A stretch of DNA of 64,000 bases. Origin: Oscillospiraceae bacterium. Lineage in GTDB: Bacteria; Bacillota; Clostridia; Oscillospirales; CAG-272. Positions within the stretch are counted from its first letter, which is position 1; each line of letters starts with the position of its first letter. The notes under the pieces were generated by a model that was given only the letters and a program-made list of their open reading frames with translations, made no database searches and was not told the origin of the DNA. This document shows, piece by piece, positions 51,822 through 60,115 of this stretch. The stretch spans positions 1-64,000 of the forward strand of contig SVUG01000004.1 in NCBI GenBank assembly GCA_015063385.1, written 5' to 3'. The position numbers were made by a program, and so were the translations under genes.

Positions 51822-52889
51822 ATGAGCAGAGATAAGATTGACGTAAATGAATTCGTTGATTCCAAGAACGATGGAGGTATCGGCGGATCTGATATTATGA
51901 AGGCGCTTGAGGATATCGAATACGATATTTCTCAGAGCGATATTGATTCCGCAAGTCCGGACGAGTTGGAAAACGAGGAGCTCAAGGAAATAGAGCAGGA
52001 CGCAAGAGCATATGACTCCACCGAGCACATGGACAAGCTCTTCTCGCAGGAGGGCGTGGCTATTGACGATCCCGTCCGCATGTATCTTAAGGAAATCGGC
52101 AAGATTCCGCTTCTCAGCCCTGAGCGCGAGATGTATCTTGCGGAGCAGATTTCACTTGGTAATAAAGATGCAAAGGACGAGCTTATAGAGGCAAACCTTC
52201 GTCTTGTCGTAAGCATTGCGAAGCGTCACGTAGGTAAGGGTATGTATTTCCTTGATCTTATTCAGGAGGGCAACCTCGGTCTCATTAAAGCGGTTGAAAA
52301 ATTCGATTATAGCAAGGGATACAAGTTCTCTACTTATGCTACATGGTGGATTCGTCAGGCAATAACCAGAGCTATTGCAGACCAGGCCAGAACTATAAGA
52401 ATCCCTGTTCATATGGTTGAAACGATACATAAGGTATCAAGAACAGCCCGTCAGCTTCTACAGGAGCTTGGCAGAGAGCCTACCACCGATGAAATTGCTG
52501 AGGCACTCGGTATGACCGCGGATAAGGTACGCGAGATTATGAAGATAGCGCAGGATCCCGTATCTCTTGAAACTCCTATTGGCGAAGAAGAGGACAGCCA
52601 TCTTGGCGATTTCGTTGAGGATAACGATTCTCCCGCACCCTCTGACAGCGCTTCCTATTCCTTGCTTCGTGAGCAGCTTTGTAATATTCTTCATACTCTT
52701 ACTCCCAGAGAAGAGCAGGTTATTAAGCTTCGATTTGGTCTTGAGGACGGCAGACCTCGCACTCTCGAGGAGGTCGGTAAGAAGTTTGAGATTACCAGAG
52801 AGCGTATAAGACAGATTGAGGCAAAGGCTCTGCGCAAGCTCAGACACCCCTCACGCTCAAAGACACTTAAGGATTATCTTTCTAATTAA
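51822..52889 (+). CDS. sigA: housekeeping sigma factor SigA (RpoD)
   Basis: 355 residues. A shortened region 1.1 rich in Asp and Ser (1-80) is followed by [21 protein letters not shown] and region 2 [40 protein letters not shown], then [27 protein letters not shown]. Region 4.2 is [27 protein letters not shown]. It reads the TTGACA/TATAAT promoters found throughout this window. Co-transcribed with dnaG (39-bp gap). Confidence 0.97.
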   Translation: MSRDKIDVNEFVDSKNDGGIGGSDIMKALEDIEYDISQSDIDSASPDELENEELKEIEQDARAYDSTEHMDKLFSQEGVAIDDPVRMYLKEIGKIPLLSPEREMYLAEQISLGNKDAKDELIEANLRLVVSIAKRHVGKGMYFLDLIQEGNLGLIKAVEKFDYSKGYKFSTYATWWIRQAITRAIADQARTIRIPVHMVETIHKVSRTARQLLQELGREPTTDEIAEALGMTADKVREIMKIAQDPVSLETPIGEEEDSHLGDFVEDNDSPAPSDSASYSLLREQLCNILHTLTPREEQVIKLRFGLEDGRPRTLEEVGKKFEITRERIRQIEAKALRKLRHPSRSKTLKDYLSN

Positions 52890-52912
52890 TGCGTATATTA
52901 ATAAAATAATAC

Positions 52913-52941
52913 TTGACTTTTTGCGCGTAATATAGTAAACT
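52913..52941 (+). promoter_or_regulatory. promoter of the SBP-like lipoprotein and capsule-regulator genes
   Basis: -35 TTGACT (52913-52918), 17-bp spacer, -10 TAAACT (52936-52941), 34 bp before the ATG. Confidence 0.65.
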
Positions 52942-52975
52942 AATTTAGTAATAACATTTTGGGGGAATTCTTATT

Positions 52976-54136
52976 ATGAGAACTAAAAGGTTGATTGCCG
53001 CTATTCTTTGCATTGTTTTAGCTTGCTTTACGCTTGCAGGTTGCGAGGAGACTATAGGTGATTTTAAGTATGACGATTGGGAGCCCGAGGTTATCGTAAA
53101 GCTCGAGTTTGACCTTTATATAATTGGTGAGTCTACCGACAAGGAGGTGCTTGAGGCACAGCGTACAGTACAGTCGAAGATGAACCAGTATCTTGATGAA
53201 AAATTCAACACCACAGTAAACATTAAATACATTCTTGAGGATGATTACGCTGCCGCAATCGACGGTGTGGTTGATAGCATCAACACTGAAAAGAGAACGG
53301 TACAAAACGCTGACAGCCGTCAGTTCGGCGGTTCGATAATCCTTATTGTTGGTAAGGATATGCACGATGCGCTGATCGAAGATTCTGCACTCGTTGACCT
53401 TTCCTCATTCCTTGCAGGCAGAGATCACGGTAAGCTTAAGAGTCAGATTACACGCAATCTTCTTACCGCAGCAACCGTTAAGGGTGAAGGCGGCGAGAGC
53501 TACCTTTATTGTATTCCCAACGATCACGTTGTAGGCGAATATCAGTATACCGTTATTAATAGAAGCGTTGCAGAGGGAACTCTTAATTTCAGTGCGCAGA
53601 CCGAGCTTCTTGAAATGCTAATAGTTGACGGTGTTGCTAACGAAAAGGCGGCTGAGCTTATTGCTGCTGCAGGCGAGAACGCTGATAGCGTAATCTGGAC
53701 TGTAAATGGCAATTACGACCTGAAGGCTAAACTTGAATCCGAGGGATATATTTGCAACGTATCCAAGTATCCCGAGGTTACGGCAGAAGAAGCCCTCAAG
53801 GCATCCTTCGGTATTGTAAAGAGCAGTGACATCTACGTCGGTGACGAGCTTCTTATCGGTGCTGATGCAATCCACGCACGCGCGATGGATATAGTTTACT
53901 CCATTAACGCTGATAAGACTGTCAGAAATCTTCTTCAGTACGGAGTAGAGAACACCCATTACAAACTTGTGGAAGAGGGCGGATATACATACGCACAAAT
54001 CCTTGAAAGCAGCGATTATCACATGAATCTCCTTTACACCGGTGATATTTTCAACGCATATTACTGCAAGGACACTTGGACACACGAAATGGCTCTTAGT
54101 GGAGATAAGCAGAACGAGGAGTCTATTGTTAAATAA
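52976..54136 (+). CDS. extracellular solute-binding-like lipoprotein
   Basis: 386 residues. The lipoprotein signal peptide ends in LAGC at about 19-22. The C-terminal part VYSINADKTVRNLLQYGVENTHYKLV and the first lobe with MNQYLDEKFNTTVNIKYI resemble sugar-type solute-binding proteins (family 1), but no ABC permease genes are near. Length is shorter than the usual 450-550. It lies between sigA and the Wzz/kinase genes, so it may serve the cell-surface polymer system rather than import. This is a low-certainty guess. Confidence 0.6.
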   Translation: MRTKRLIAAILCIVLACFTLAGCEETIGDFKYDDWEPEVIVKLEFDLYIIGESTDKEVLEAQRTVQSKMNQYLDEKFNTTVNIKYILEDDYAAAIDGVVDSINTEKRTVQNADSRQFGGSIILIVGKDMHDALIEDSALVDLSSFLAGRDHGKLKSQITRNLLTAATVKGEGGESYLYCIPNDHVVGEYQYTVINRSVAEGTLNFSAQTELLEMLIVDGVANEKAAELIAAAGENADSVIWTVNGNYDLKAKLESEGYICNVSKYPEVTAEEALKASFGIVKSSDIYVGDELLIGADAIHARAMDIVYSINADKTVRNLLQYGVENTHYKLVEEGGYTYAQILESSDYHMNLLYTGDIFNAYYCKDTWTHEMALSGDKQNEESIVK

Positions 54137-54140
54137 CATT

Positions 54141-54176
54141 TTTTAAGAGTTGTCGCACATGCGGCAACTCTTAAAA
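54141..54176 (+). terminator. hairpin between the lipoprotein and wzz genes, possible attenuator
   Basis: TTTTAAGAGTTGTCGC (54141-54156), loop ACAT, GCGGCAACTCTTAAAA (54161-54176) with one G-T pair. No T-run follows, so it is probably leaky and lets some transcription reach wzz. Confidence 0.55.
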
Positions 54177-54237
54177 TGCTATTCTGCCTTAAATTTAATC
54201 CTGAAAAACACATCATTTTGTCAGAACGGAGAAATAA

Positions 54238-54978
54238 ATGAAGAAGCAACGTGAAGAGATTACCATAAAGTATCTCATTGATATTTTTCTTCCGAAAATA
54301 TGGATTATTGCTATCGTATCCATTCTTTTCGGTGCTTTGCTTGGAGGATATTCAATTTTTATTCAAGAGGACCAATATACCTCCGAGGCTAGCTTCGTAA
54401 TGGTTAAGGTACCTACCAAGTATTCCGATGAGGGAGCTACCACCGCAGTAAATACAGGCCTTAATCAAAATGAGATTTTAGCTATGCAGAATATGATTGG
54501 TATGTCTGAACAGATTTTAAAGACTACCGCTTTTGCTATTAATATTAAAGAGCATCTTGTTGAAATAAATCCTGAATACGCTGACGTAAAAATAGAGCAG
54601 ATTAAATCCATGCTTTCTATAGATCTGCAGGGCGATGGTACTTTCTTTACACTTTCTGCAATTTCTAACGATCCTCGCTTGGCGTATGACGTTGCCGACG
54701 TTGTATATACGATTCTTCCGGATGAGATTGAGGACGTTTTTGATAGATATGCTATCAACGTTAAGGATATTGACCCGCCGCTTCTTGCATCTGCGCCTAA
54801 CAGCAAGAACGTAGTCAGAAATACTCTTATCGGTCTTGTCGGCGGTATGCTTCTTTCTATGCTCGTTGTACTTATTATCACCAAGGTTGACGTCGTAGTG
54901 CGCTCCAAGGAGCAGATTGAGAATAATTTTGAAATTCCTATTATTGGTATTATACCTAGAAAAGAGCTTGACGATTAA
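54238..54978 (+). CDS. Wzz/YveK-type chain-length determinant protein
   Basis: 246 residues. The first membrane helix (about 19-40, IWIIAIVSILFGALLGGYS) and the second (about 200-222, LIGLVGGMLLSMLVVLIIT) flank an extracytoplasmic part with a coiled tendency. PPLLASAPNSKNVVRN before helix 2 matches the Pro-rich motif of Wzz proteins. In Gram-positives this chain activates the partner BY-kinase, encoded 36 bp downstream. It controls polysaccharide length or export. Confidence 0.88.
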   Translation: MKKQREEITIKYLIDIFLPKIWIIAIVSILFGALLGGYSIFIQEDQYTSEASFVMVKVPTKYSDEGATTAVNTGLNQNEILAMQNMIGMSEQILKTTAFAINIKEHLVEINPEYADVKIEQIKSMLSIDLQGDGTFFTLSAISNDPRLAYDVADVVYTILPDEIEDVFDRYAINVKDIDPPLLASAPNSKNVVRNTLIGLVGGMLLSMLVVLIITKVDVVVRSKEQIENNFEIPIIGIIPRKELDD

Positions 54979-55014
54979 TCAGGCTTTAAAAAATTAGGAA
55001 GGTAGACGGATTTT

Positions 55015-55725
55015 ATGAAATTAAAAAAGAAAGCTGTTGTAGAATTTGGTGTCGTCGATGACAATACCCCCTTCGCAATACGTGAGGCCTACAGAGCGTT
55101 ATATACGAATATACTTTATCTTAACATAGAGGATAAGTGCAAGAAAATTGCAGTCACAAGCGCAGTGTCGGGTGAGGGTAAGACGAGTGTTTCCACTAAT
55201 CTTGCTATTACTCTTGCTATGAACCTTGAGGGAAAGCGCGTGCTTCTTATTGATGCAGATATGCGTCAGCCCACCGTTGCTAAAATGCTTTCGATTGAGC
55301 AGAAGCGTCACGGTCTCAGTGAGTATCTCGCGGGCATTGACGATGACCCTAATTTCGATTACATTCCTCAGTATAAACTTATGGTGCTTACCTCGGGAAG
55401 CAGAAACGTAAATCCTACGAAGCTAATTGGTTCGGAGAGAATGAAGAAGCTTATTGAGGCGTGTGAGGAGGAGTTCGATTACGTAATCATTGATACTCCG
55501 CCCGTAAACGTCGTCACAGACGCAAATCTTCTTAACGGCAACGTTAACGGCTTCGTTATTGCTACTATGGCAGAGCATTCCAATCTTAACGGTGTTTCGG
55601 AGTGTATCTCCAAGCTTGAGCATATCGGTGCTGAAATTTTCGGTATCGTTCTGTCGGGAGTGAAGTCCAAGGCATACGAGGGAAAGTATTCTAAGTATAA
55701 CAGAAAATACGTTTCAGGCTCTTAA
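55015..55725 (+). CDS. CpsD/CapB family tyrosine-protein kinase (BY-kinase)
   Basis: 236 residues. Walker A SAVSGEGKTSVS is near 44-55, Walker A' VLLIDADMRQP near 78-88, and Walker B YVIIDTPPV near 156. The C-terminal tail is Tyr-rich (YEGKYSKYNRKYVSGS), the site of autophosphorylation in this family. It controls capsule or exopolysaccharide synthesis with the Wzz-like partner and the phosphatase encoded next. No glycosyltransferase or polymerase genes lie nearby, so its targets are elsewhere. Confidence 0.92.
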   Translation: MKLKKKAVVEFGVVDDNTPFAIREAYRALYTNILYLNIEDKCKKIAVTSAVSGEGKTSVSTNLAITLAMNLEGKRVLLIDADMRQPTVAKMLSIEQKRHGLSEYLAGIDDDPNFDYIPQYKLMVLTSGSRNVNPTKLIGSERMKKLIEACEEEFDYVIIDTPPVNVVTDANLLNGNVNGFVIATMAEHSNLNGVSECISKLEHIGAEIFGIVLSGVKSKAYEGKYSKYNRKYVSGS

Positions 55726-55728
55726 ACT

Positions 55729-56421
55729 ATGAAAAACCGCTTTGAAATAATAGATTTTCATTCACATATTTTACCCGGTGCAGACCATGGCTCTGCTTCT
55801 CTTGAAATTTCAAACAAGCAGCTTGCACTTGCTAAGGAATCCGGAGTAAATCGAGTGATTTCTACGTCCCATTTTTATCCGCACGTTCATACTGTTGACA
55901 CTTTTTTGGAGAAACGCAACAACGCGTATTCAGCGCTTTTGCCTCATATTCCAAAGGATATGGAGATAAGACTTGGTGCTGAGGTGCTTATTTGCAACGG
56001 CATAGAAAATCTACCGGGGCTTGAAAGGTTGTTCGTTAACGGCACTAACACCTTGCTTCTTGAGCTCTCATTTTCGGATTTTCGGAGCGAATATGCCGAA
56101 TCGGTAAGCACGATGGTTAAAAATGGTGTAAACGTTGTTTTAGCCCACGCAGATAGGTATAATCCTGCGTTCATCGAGGAGATGCTTGCATGCGGTGCAA
56201 AAATTCAGCTTAACGCAAAAGCTCTTAATACGCTCTTCAAAAGGAAAGTCCTTTATGATTGGCTTTCGCGCGGAGTCGTCGTTGCTCTTGGCAGTGATAT
56301 ACACGGTGTAGATAAGACAGCTTATTCCTCCTTGCTTAAGGCTTACGGTAAGATAGGAAAATACGCTGAAAGCGTTTGTCGTGAATCGGCTGAAATATGG
56401 AATAAATCAGTAAAATTTTAA
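55729..56421 (+). CDS. CpsB/YwqE-type tyrosine phosphatase (PHP domain)
   Basis: 230 residues. PHP-type metal motifs: IDFHSHILPGADHGSASLEIS near 8-28, STSHFYPHVH near 44, LGAEVLI near 84, VVLAHADRY near 140 and LGSDIHGV near 185. These His and Asp residues hold the manganese cluster. It removes phosphate from the BY-kinase Tyr tail and so reverses its signal. It starts 3 bases after the kinase stop, and a bidirectional terminator follows. Confidence 0.92.
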   Translation: MKNRFEIIDFHSHILPGADHGSASLEISNKQLALAKESGVNRVISTSHFYPHVHTVDTFLEKRNNAYSALLPHIPKDMEIRLGAEVLICNGIENLPGLERLFVNGTNTLLLELSFSDFRSEYAESVSTMVKNGVNVVLAHADRYNPAFIEEMLACGAKIQLNAKALNTLFKRKVLYDWLSRGVVVALGSDIHGVDKTAYSSLLKAYGKIGKYAESVCRESAEIWNKSVKF

Positions 56422-56429
56422 TGAAATGA

Positions 56430-56463
56430 AAAAAGAGGTACTGCCAAAACAATACCTCTTTTT
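56430..56463. terminator. bidirectional terminator between the phosphatase gene and spoVT
   Basis: AAAAAGAGGTA (56430-56440), loop CTGCCAAAACAA, TACCTCTTTTT (56453-56463). Symmetric A/T arms allow it to end both convergent transcripts. Confidence 0.85.
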
Positions 56464-56467
56464 ATAT

Positions 56468-57022
56468 TTAACTTTCCATCTGCTTACCTAAAAACATTCC
56501 TGCAGTTTGGACAAGCTTTGACTCAATCTCATCAGAAATTTTACCCGATGTTGACATATCGTACTGCCAAGCAGAAACGACGCATCCTACGATATCACCC
56601 TCGCTCAGTATCGGCATTGCACAGTTCACGTAATGAGCGCCACCATCGTTGATTACTGCTATAGGCTCTTTGCCGTTCCCCCTGACGTAAAGCGAACGTG
56701 ATTCTACGATTTCTTCAAGACCTCTTGAAATTTTTCTTTCCAGATAGTCGCGCTTTGAAGCGCCGGATACTGCAATCACCGCATCTCTGTCGCAAATGAA
56801 AATTGGTGATGCGGAGGTTTTTTGAAGCGTTTCGGCATATTCATTGGCAAAGGTCTGCATCTCACCGATAGGGGAGTATTTTTTAAAAATCACCTCTCCC
56901 TCGCGGTCGGTGTATATCTCAAGCGGGTCTCCCTCGCGGATTTTCATAGTTCGGCGTATTTCTTTAGGTATAACTACACGACCAAGGTCGTCTATTCTTC
57001 TAACAATTCCTGTTGCTTTCAT
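56468..57022 (-). CDS. spoVT: stage V sporulation protein T (SpoVT)
   Basis: 184 residues, the normal length. An AbrB-type swapped-hairpin DNA-binding domain (1-50) reads GIVRRIDDLGRVVIPKEIRRTMKIREGDPLEIY, and a GAF-like domain (55-180) contains ISRGLEEIVESRS and GDIVGCVVSAW. It regulates SigG-dependent genes in the forespore in B. subtilis. The length and GAF domain separate it from AbrB and Abh. I could not find a convincing SigG promoter upstream. Confidence 0.93.
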   Translation of the reverse strand: MKATGIVRRIDDLGRVVIPKEIRRTMKIREGDPLEIYTDREGEVIFKKYSPIGEMQTFANEYAETLQKTSASPIFICDRDAVIAVSGASKRDYLERKISRGLEEIVESRSLYVRGNGKEPIAVINDGGAHYVNCAMPILSEGDIVGCVVSAWQYDMSTSGKISDEIESKLVQTAGMFLGKQMES

Positions 57023-57147
57023 ATAACTCCGTTCCGTGTCAATGACACATACAATTTATATTTTAATGTTGATTTTATCAGGTCAAAATTATTGTTTGTA
57101 AAAGAACGGAAAATATTCTAATAAATGCGCTTAAAATTTAATATGCG

Positions 57148-57175
57148 AAAAGGGTTGGATTAGACCAACCCTTTT
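57148..57175 (-). terminator. terminator of the DUF3048 gene
   Basis: AAAAGGGTTGG (57148-57158), loop ATTAGA, CCAACCCTTTT (57165-57175), beside the stop codon at 57177 on the minus strand. The minus strand then continues with T and TTTCGC. Confidence 0.8.
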
Positions 57176-57176
57176 C

Positions 57177-58301
57177 TTATTTAAAGCTCACGCTTTGTAT
57201 TCTGGTGGATTTGACGTATCCAATATAAGTGTTTCCTCGATTTATGGCAAGCTTATTCCCACCATCGTCGAACAGCGTCATATTGCCATCGGTATCTGCA
57301 GACCAGGAAATAGTGAATGCAGAGCCATTTGTAAAGTAATATCCCGTACCGCCGCTTGCCGTGCTCATAATCATTTGCGAACCGTTCGCGCTCTCATAAG
57401 TGATAGAATCGGCAAATAAAACAAGGCAGTTTGCGAATTCTACATTTTTTCCATTCAGCATATCTTTCTTTTCCTCACCGTTTTTATGCATAGTATATTT
57501 TAGAGAGTCGGCAGAATAATGGAACTCTGTATCGGAAGAGTCCGAATATTGAATAGATATGCTAGTAGCCTCGGTGCTTGAGCAAATAGGTGCAGCACCG
57601 AACTCGTTAAAAACGTAGGGAAGCGCCTTGTCATTTTTAACAGTCGAGAGCCCGACGTTTTTTAATCCCGCATTCAGCAAATCGGGGTTAGTGTATTGAT
57701 AATGAGTAAACTCGCTGTAGTGATATCCCGAATGCTTGCTTAAATCAAAATGAGAGCCGCTGAAGTCACATGCCTTGTAAAATACGCTATCGTCAATTCC
57801 GTTTGAAAGCGTCAGAGCGTCAAAATAACAGGCGAGATTGGAAATGTAGCTTCGTGTTGGTAAAATCGCTCCAATTTTTCCTGCGGAAGACCAGTCGGTA
57901 ATAAACGCGAGAAATCTCGTGCTGCCATCCTCAATCGGAAACTCTGCTACAAGCTCTGCGCTTGAAATGGCATACGACGAGCCGCTTGGATTCATAACTA
58001 TTGCCGTCGCTTTTTTGTTTGAAATTTCTTCACTTACCTCAAGCCCTGTAATATAGCTCGTAAATTTAGGTATGTAGATTTCGGGTGTGGTGGTATCCTG
58101 ACTCTCATCCTCTTTAGTGTCGTTCTTATCCAAATCGGTTGAGTCCTGATTTTGTTCAGGATTTTTACCACTCGGTTTATTTTCAGTGTCATCCTTGACA
58201 CTCCAGCCGTCCACCGCAAAGCCAAAAGTGCATATAAGCATTACGGCCACGAGAAAAAAAGCAATCAGTCTGATAGGACTGGTTGACTTTAAAATATTCA
58301 T
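57177..58301 (-). CDS. DUF3048 (YerB-like) domain protein, secreted or membrane-anchored
   Basis: 374 residues. One N-terminal membrane helix or signal (about 9-29) with no lipobox is followed by a low-complexity Asp/Thr/Lys linker (33-75). The DUF3048 domain then follows: KKATAIVMNPSGSSYAISSAELVAEFPIEDGSTRFLAFITDWSSAGKIGAILPTRSYI near 95-152. Canonical members have the Asn-Pro and the R-x-x-A/S motif; here the first part is altered. The function is unknown for the family. It has AGGAGG upstream and follows the 97-residue gene after a structured 70-bp gap. Confidence 0.8.
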   Translation of the reverse strand: MNILKSTSPIRLIAFFLVAVMLICTFGFAVDGWSVKDDTENKPSGKNPEQNQDSTDLDKNDTKEDESQDTTTPEIYIPKFTSYITGLEVSEEISNKKATAIVMNPSGSSYAISSAELVAEFPIEDGSTRFLAFITDWSSAGKIGAILPTRSYISNLACYFDALTLSNGIDDSVFYKACDFSGSHFDLSKHSGYHYSEFTHYQYTNPDLLNAGLKNVGLSTVKNDKALPYVFNEFGAAPICSSTEATSISIQYSDSSDTEFHYSADSLKYTMHKNGEEKKDMLNGKNVEFANCLVLFADSITYESANGSQMIMSTASGGTGYYFTNGSAFTISWSADTDGNMTLFDDGGNKLAINRGNTYIGYVKSTRIQSVSFK

Positions 58302-58305
58302 TTTT

Positions 58306-58371
58306 ATACCTCCTTACGCGACCTTGCGCGTACGATAAGGTGAGCTGCCGGGGCAGACTTACCTTAAACGA
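58306..58371 (-). promoter_or_regulatory. two-hairpin intergenic leader before the DUF3048 gene
   Basis: On the minus strand a first hairpin has TAAGGT and ACCTTA outside CTGC-CCCG-GCAG, and a second has ACGCG-CAAGGT-CGCGT. The second ends 4 bases before AGGAGGT, the ribosome-binding site. There is no T-run. It could be a processing site or a translation control element between the two genes. Confidence 0.4.
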
Positions 58372-58665
58372 TTAATCTTTGTCGTTATAACGCATCCAAG
58401 CTTCAGCGAATTCAAACGCCTCAGCGAGTCCGTTAGTAATTTTCTGTTTTTCTGGTTTTTTGGTCTGGCTGTCGAGCAGCTGAACCATAATAGTTCCGGG
58501 AACGTTTTCATCGCCCTTGGGAGATTTCTTGTCAGACATTATCATCATGTATACGTAATATTTTTCTGACAAATCACCGTAGAAAATATCATCGCCCTGA
58601 CGAACTATGGGTCTGCCCTTGTACTCGACAAACTCATCCATGCCTATTCCTTCTGTATTAAGCAT
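58372..58665 (-). CDS. uncharacterised 97-residue protein, likely Spo0A-controlled
   Basis: 97 residues from ATG 58665 (AAAGGAG upstream). It has no membrane segment or signal. Sequence features are DEFVEYKGRPIVRQGDDIFYGDLSEKYYVYMMI, then VPGTIMVQLLDSQT, and an acidic helical end AEAFEFAEAWMRYNDKD. The first part looks like a small beta sheet. I do not recognise the family. Its promoter has a 0A-box, and the DUF3048 gene is downstream, so a role early in sporulation or stationary phase is possible. Confidence 0.7.
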   Translation of the reverse strand: MLNTEGIGMDEFVEYKGRPIVRQGDDIFYGDLSEKYYVYMMIMSDKKSPKGDENVPGTIMVQLLDSQTKKPEKQKITNGLAEAFEFAEAWMRYNDKD

Positions 58666-58723
58666 ATTATTGCTCCTTTCGTTTTATTTGAAAATGACGG
58701 CTTGCTTGTCCACGTTCAAGACT

Positions 58724-58767
58724 ATCATATCAAAGCCGATTACGTATGTAAATGGCTTCGACAAAAA
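58724..58767 (-). promoter_or_regulatory. promoter with upstream 0A box
   Basis: On the minus strand: 0A box TTTTTGTCGAAG (58756-58767, with the exact core TGTCGAA), 3 bp, -35 TTTACA (58747-58752), 17-bp spacer, -10 TATGAT (58724-58729). The box next to the -35 is where Spo0A~P activates SigA promoters in Bacillus. Confidence 0.6.
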
Positions 58768-58795
58768 TAGCGGTGTGAACTTTTCGCACAAATGG

Positions 58796-60013
58796 CTATC
58801 TTTTTACATAAGGCGTAAATTTAAGCGCAAAACGGCCAGAGTTCGGCACGTCAAGCGTCAGTGCATAGACTGAATCCGCCTTATTTGAGAGCTCTTTTTG
58901 CGAAATTACATCGAAATCGTAGTCACGGAATGACGACGGTTTAGTAATAACGGGGAAGTCGCTCATTTTCTTGATTTCCCTCAGCACCGTTTGACCGACA
59001 GTATCCATCGCTAAAACCTGAGTGTATCGGGGAAGACCTTTAACATCGGAGGAGGTAACGCCGAAGTAGGTATTCCATATTGCACGTCTGATTCTTGCTT
59101 TGGTGTACTTTTTTGTTTCGGCAAGCGATACCAAGTCTGATATGCTTGTTGCCTCTGCGCTAATATCGCAAAGGCGATTATATAAACCGCCGCCGGCATC
59201 GTGTATATCAACCCAATCCGATGGCGAATTTAATCTAAGTGATGAGATTACCGCAAGGTCAAGCCTTGCAGAATTTGACGGCATCTTGCCTTCCAGTATT
59301 GCTTCTACAAACACTTCTTTTGCATTTTTTGGGATATAATCAAAGGCAGAATGTTGTTTGCCGATAATAGCACTTCTAATGGAGGTTGCGCTTTGGAACT
59401 GCAGGTCATCGTTGTGTGAGTCGAGATATCCCGCACCCTTGCGCTTGATGGTGTATGCAATTATGCCACTGTTTTCTTTTTTTAGCGCCTTAATATATTC
59501 AATCGCAAGTATATTATTTGGAGAATAGAAGTCGCGTGAGACTTCCTTGCCGTAAATATTGTTCAAGGCTATAGAGCAAAGCTCGGGGTATCCAAATTCC
59601 TTTAAGAGAGGGTCTGAAGACAAAGAATCAAGCATCAGAGAATATTCCACTGACATCATAACCTCTGCGATGGAAGCAAGCTCATCTATATCTCCACATT
59701 CACTGCCGAAAACCAGATAATCTACTACACCGAGAGCGTTAGCAATGCGCACACCGCTTTGCGCGAACAACTCCGCAGAGGACATGGAAAAGGGAAAGGG
59801 CAGTTCAAGAACTAGGTTTACACCACTATCAATCGCAGCGCGTGCCCGAACCGTCTTATCAGCTATCGCAAGCTCGCCTCTCTGCGTAAAATTTCCGCTC
59901 ATTATCGCAACTATAGCAGTGTCGTCGCCAAGCTGCTCTCGAATGGCATCAACCTGATATTTATGGCCAAGGTGGAACGGATTATATTCTGCTATTATAG
60001 CGGCGATTTTCAT
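58796..60013 (-). CDS. tmcAL: tRNA(Met) cytidine acetate ligase TmcAL
   Basis: 405 residues. The nucleotidyltransferase domain (1-200) begins AAIIAEYNPFHLGHKYQ, the HxGH motif, followed by AIMSGNFTQRGELAIADK and LELPFPFSMSSAELFA. The C-terminal helical domain binds tRNA. It activates acetate with ATP and makes N4-acetylcytidine at position 34 of elongator tRNA-Met. It uses free acetate, and the next gene, divergent, is acetate kinase. The intergenic region is 102 bp. Confidence 0.93.
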   Translation of the reverse strand: MKIAAIIAEYNPFHLGHKYQVDAIREQLGDDTAIVAIMSGNFTQRGELAIADKTVRARAAIDSGVNLVLELPFPFSMSSAELFAQSGVRIANALGVVDYLVFGSECGDIDELASIAEVMMSVEYSLMLDSLSSDPLLKEFGYPELCSIALNNIYGKEVSRDFYSPNNILAIEYIKALKKENSGIIAYTIKRKGAGYLDSHNDDLQFQSATSIRSAIIGKQHSAFDYIPKNAKEVFVEAILEGKMPSNSARLDLAVISSLRLNSPSDWVDIHDAGGGLYNRLCDISAEATSISDLVSLAETKKYTKARIRRAIWNTYFGVTSSDVKGLPRYTQVLAMDTVGQTVLREIKKMSDFPVITKPSSFRDYDFDVISQKELSNKADSVYALTLDVPNSGRFALKFTPYVKR

Positions 60014-60054
60014 AGTCCGCTCCTTTCAAAGATATAAAAAAGTTAAAAACACTG

Positions 60055-60083
60055 TTGCTAAATTGAAATTATTGTTGTATAAT
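60055..60083 (+). promoter_or_regulatory. ackA promoter
   Basis: -35 TTGCTA (60055-60060), 17-bp spacer, -10 TATAAT (60078-60083), 32 bp before the GTG start. A weaker minus-strand promoter for tmcAL overlaps it. Confidence 0.75.
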
Positions 60084-60115
60084 ATCTCTGTAAATTAACG
60101 ATAGGAGAAATTACA

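Noticed and set aside
56822-57176. SigG-type promoter for spoVT
   Set aside because: No pair of GHATR and CATNHTA-like boxes with proper spacing was found upstream; only AT-rich sequence.
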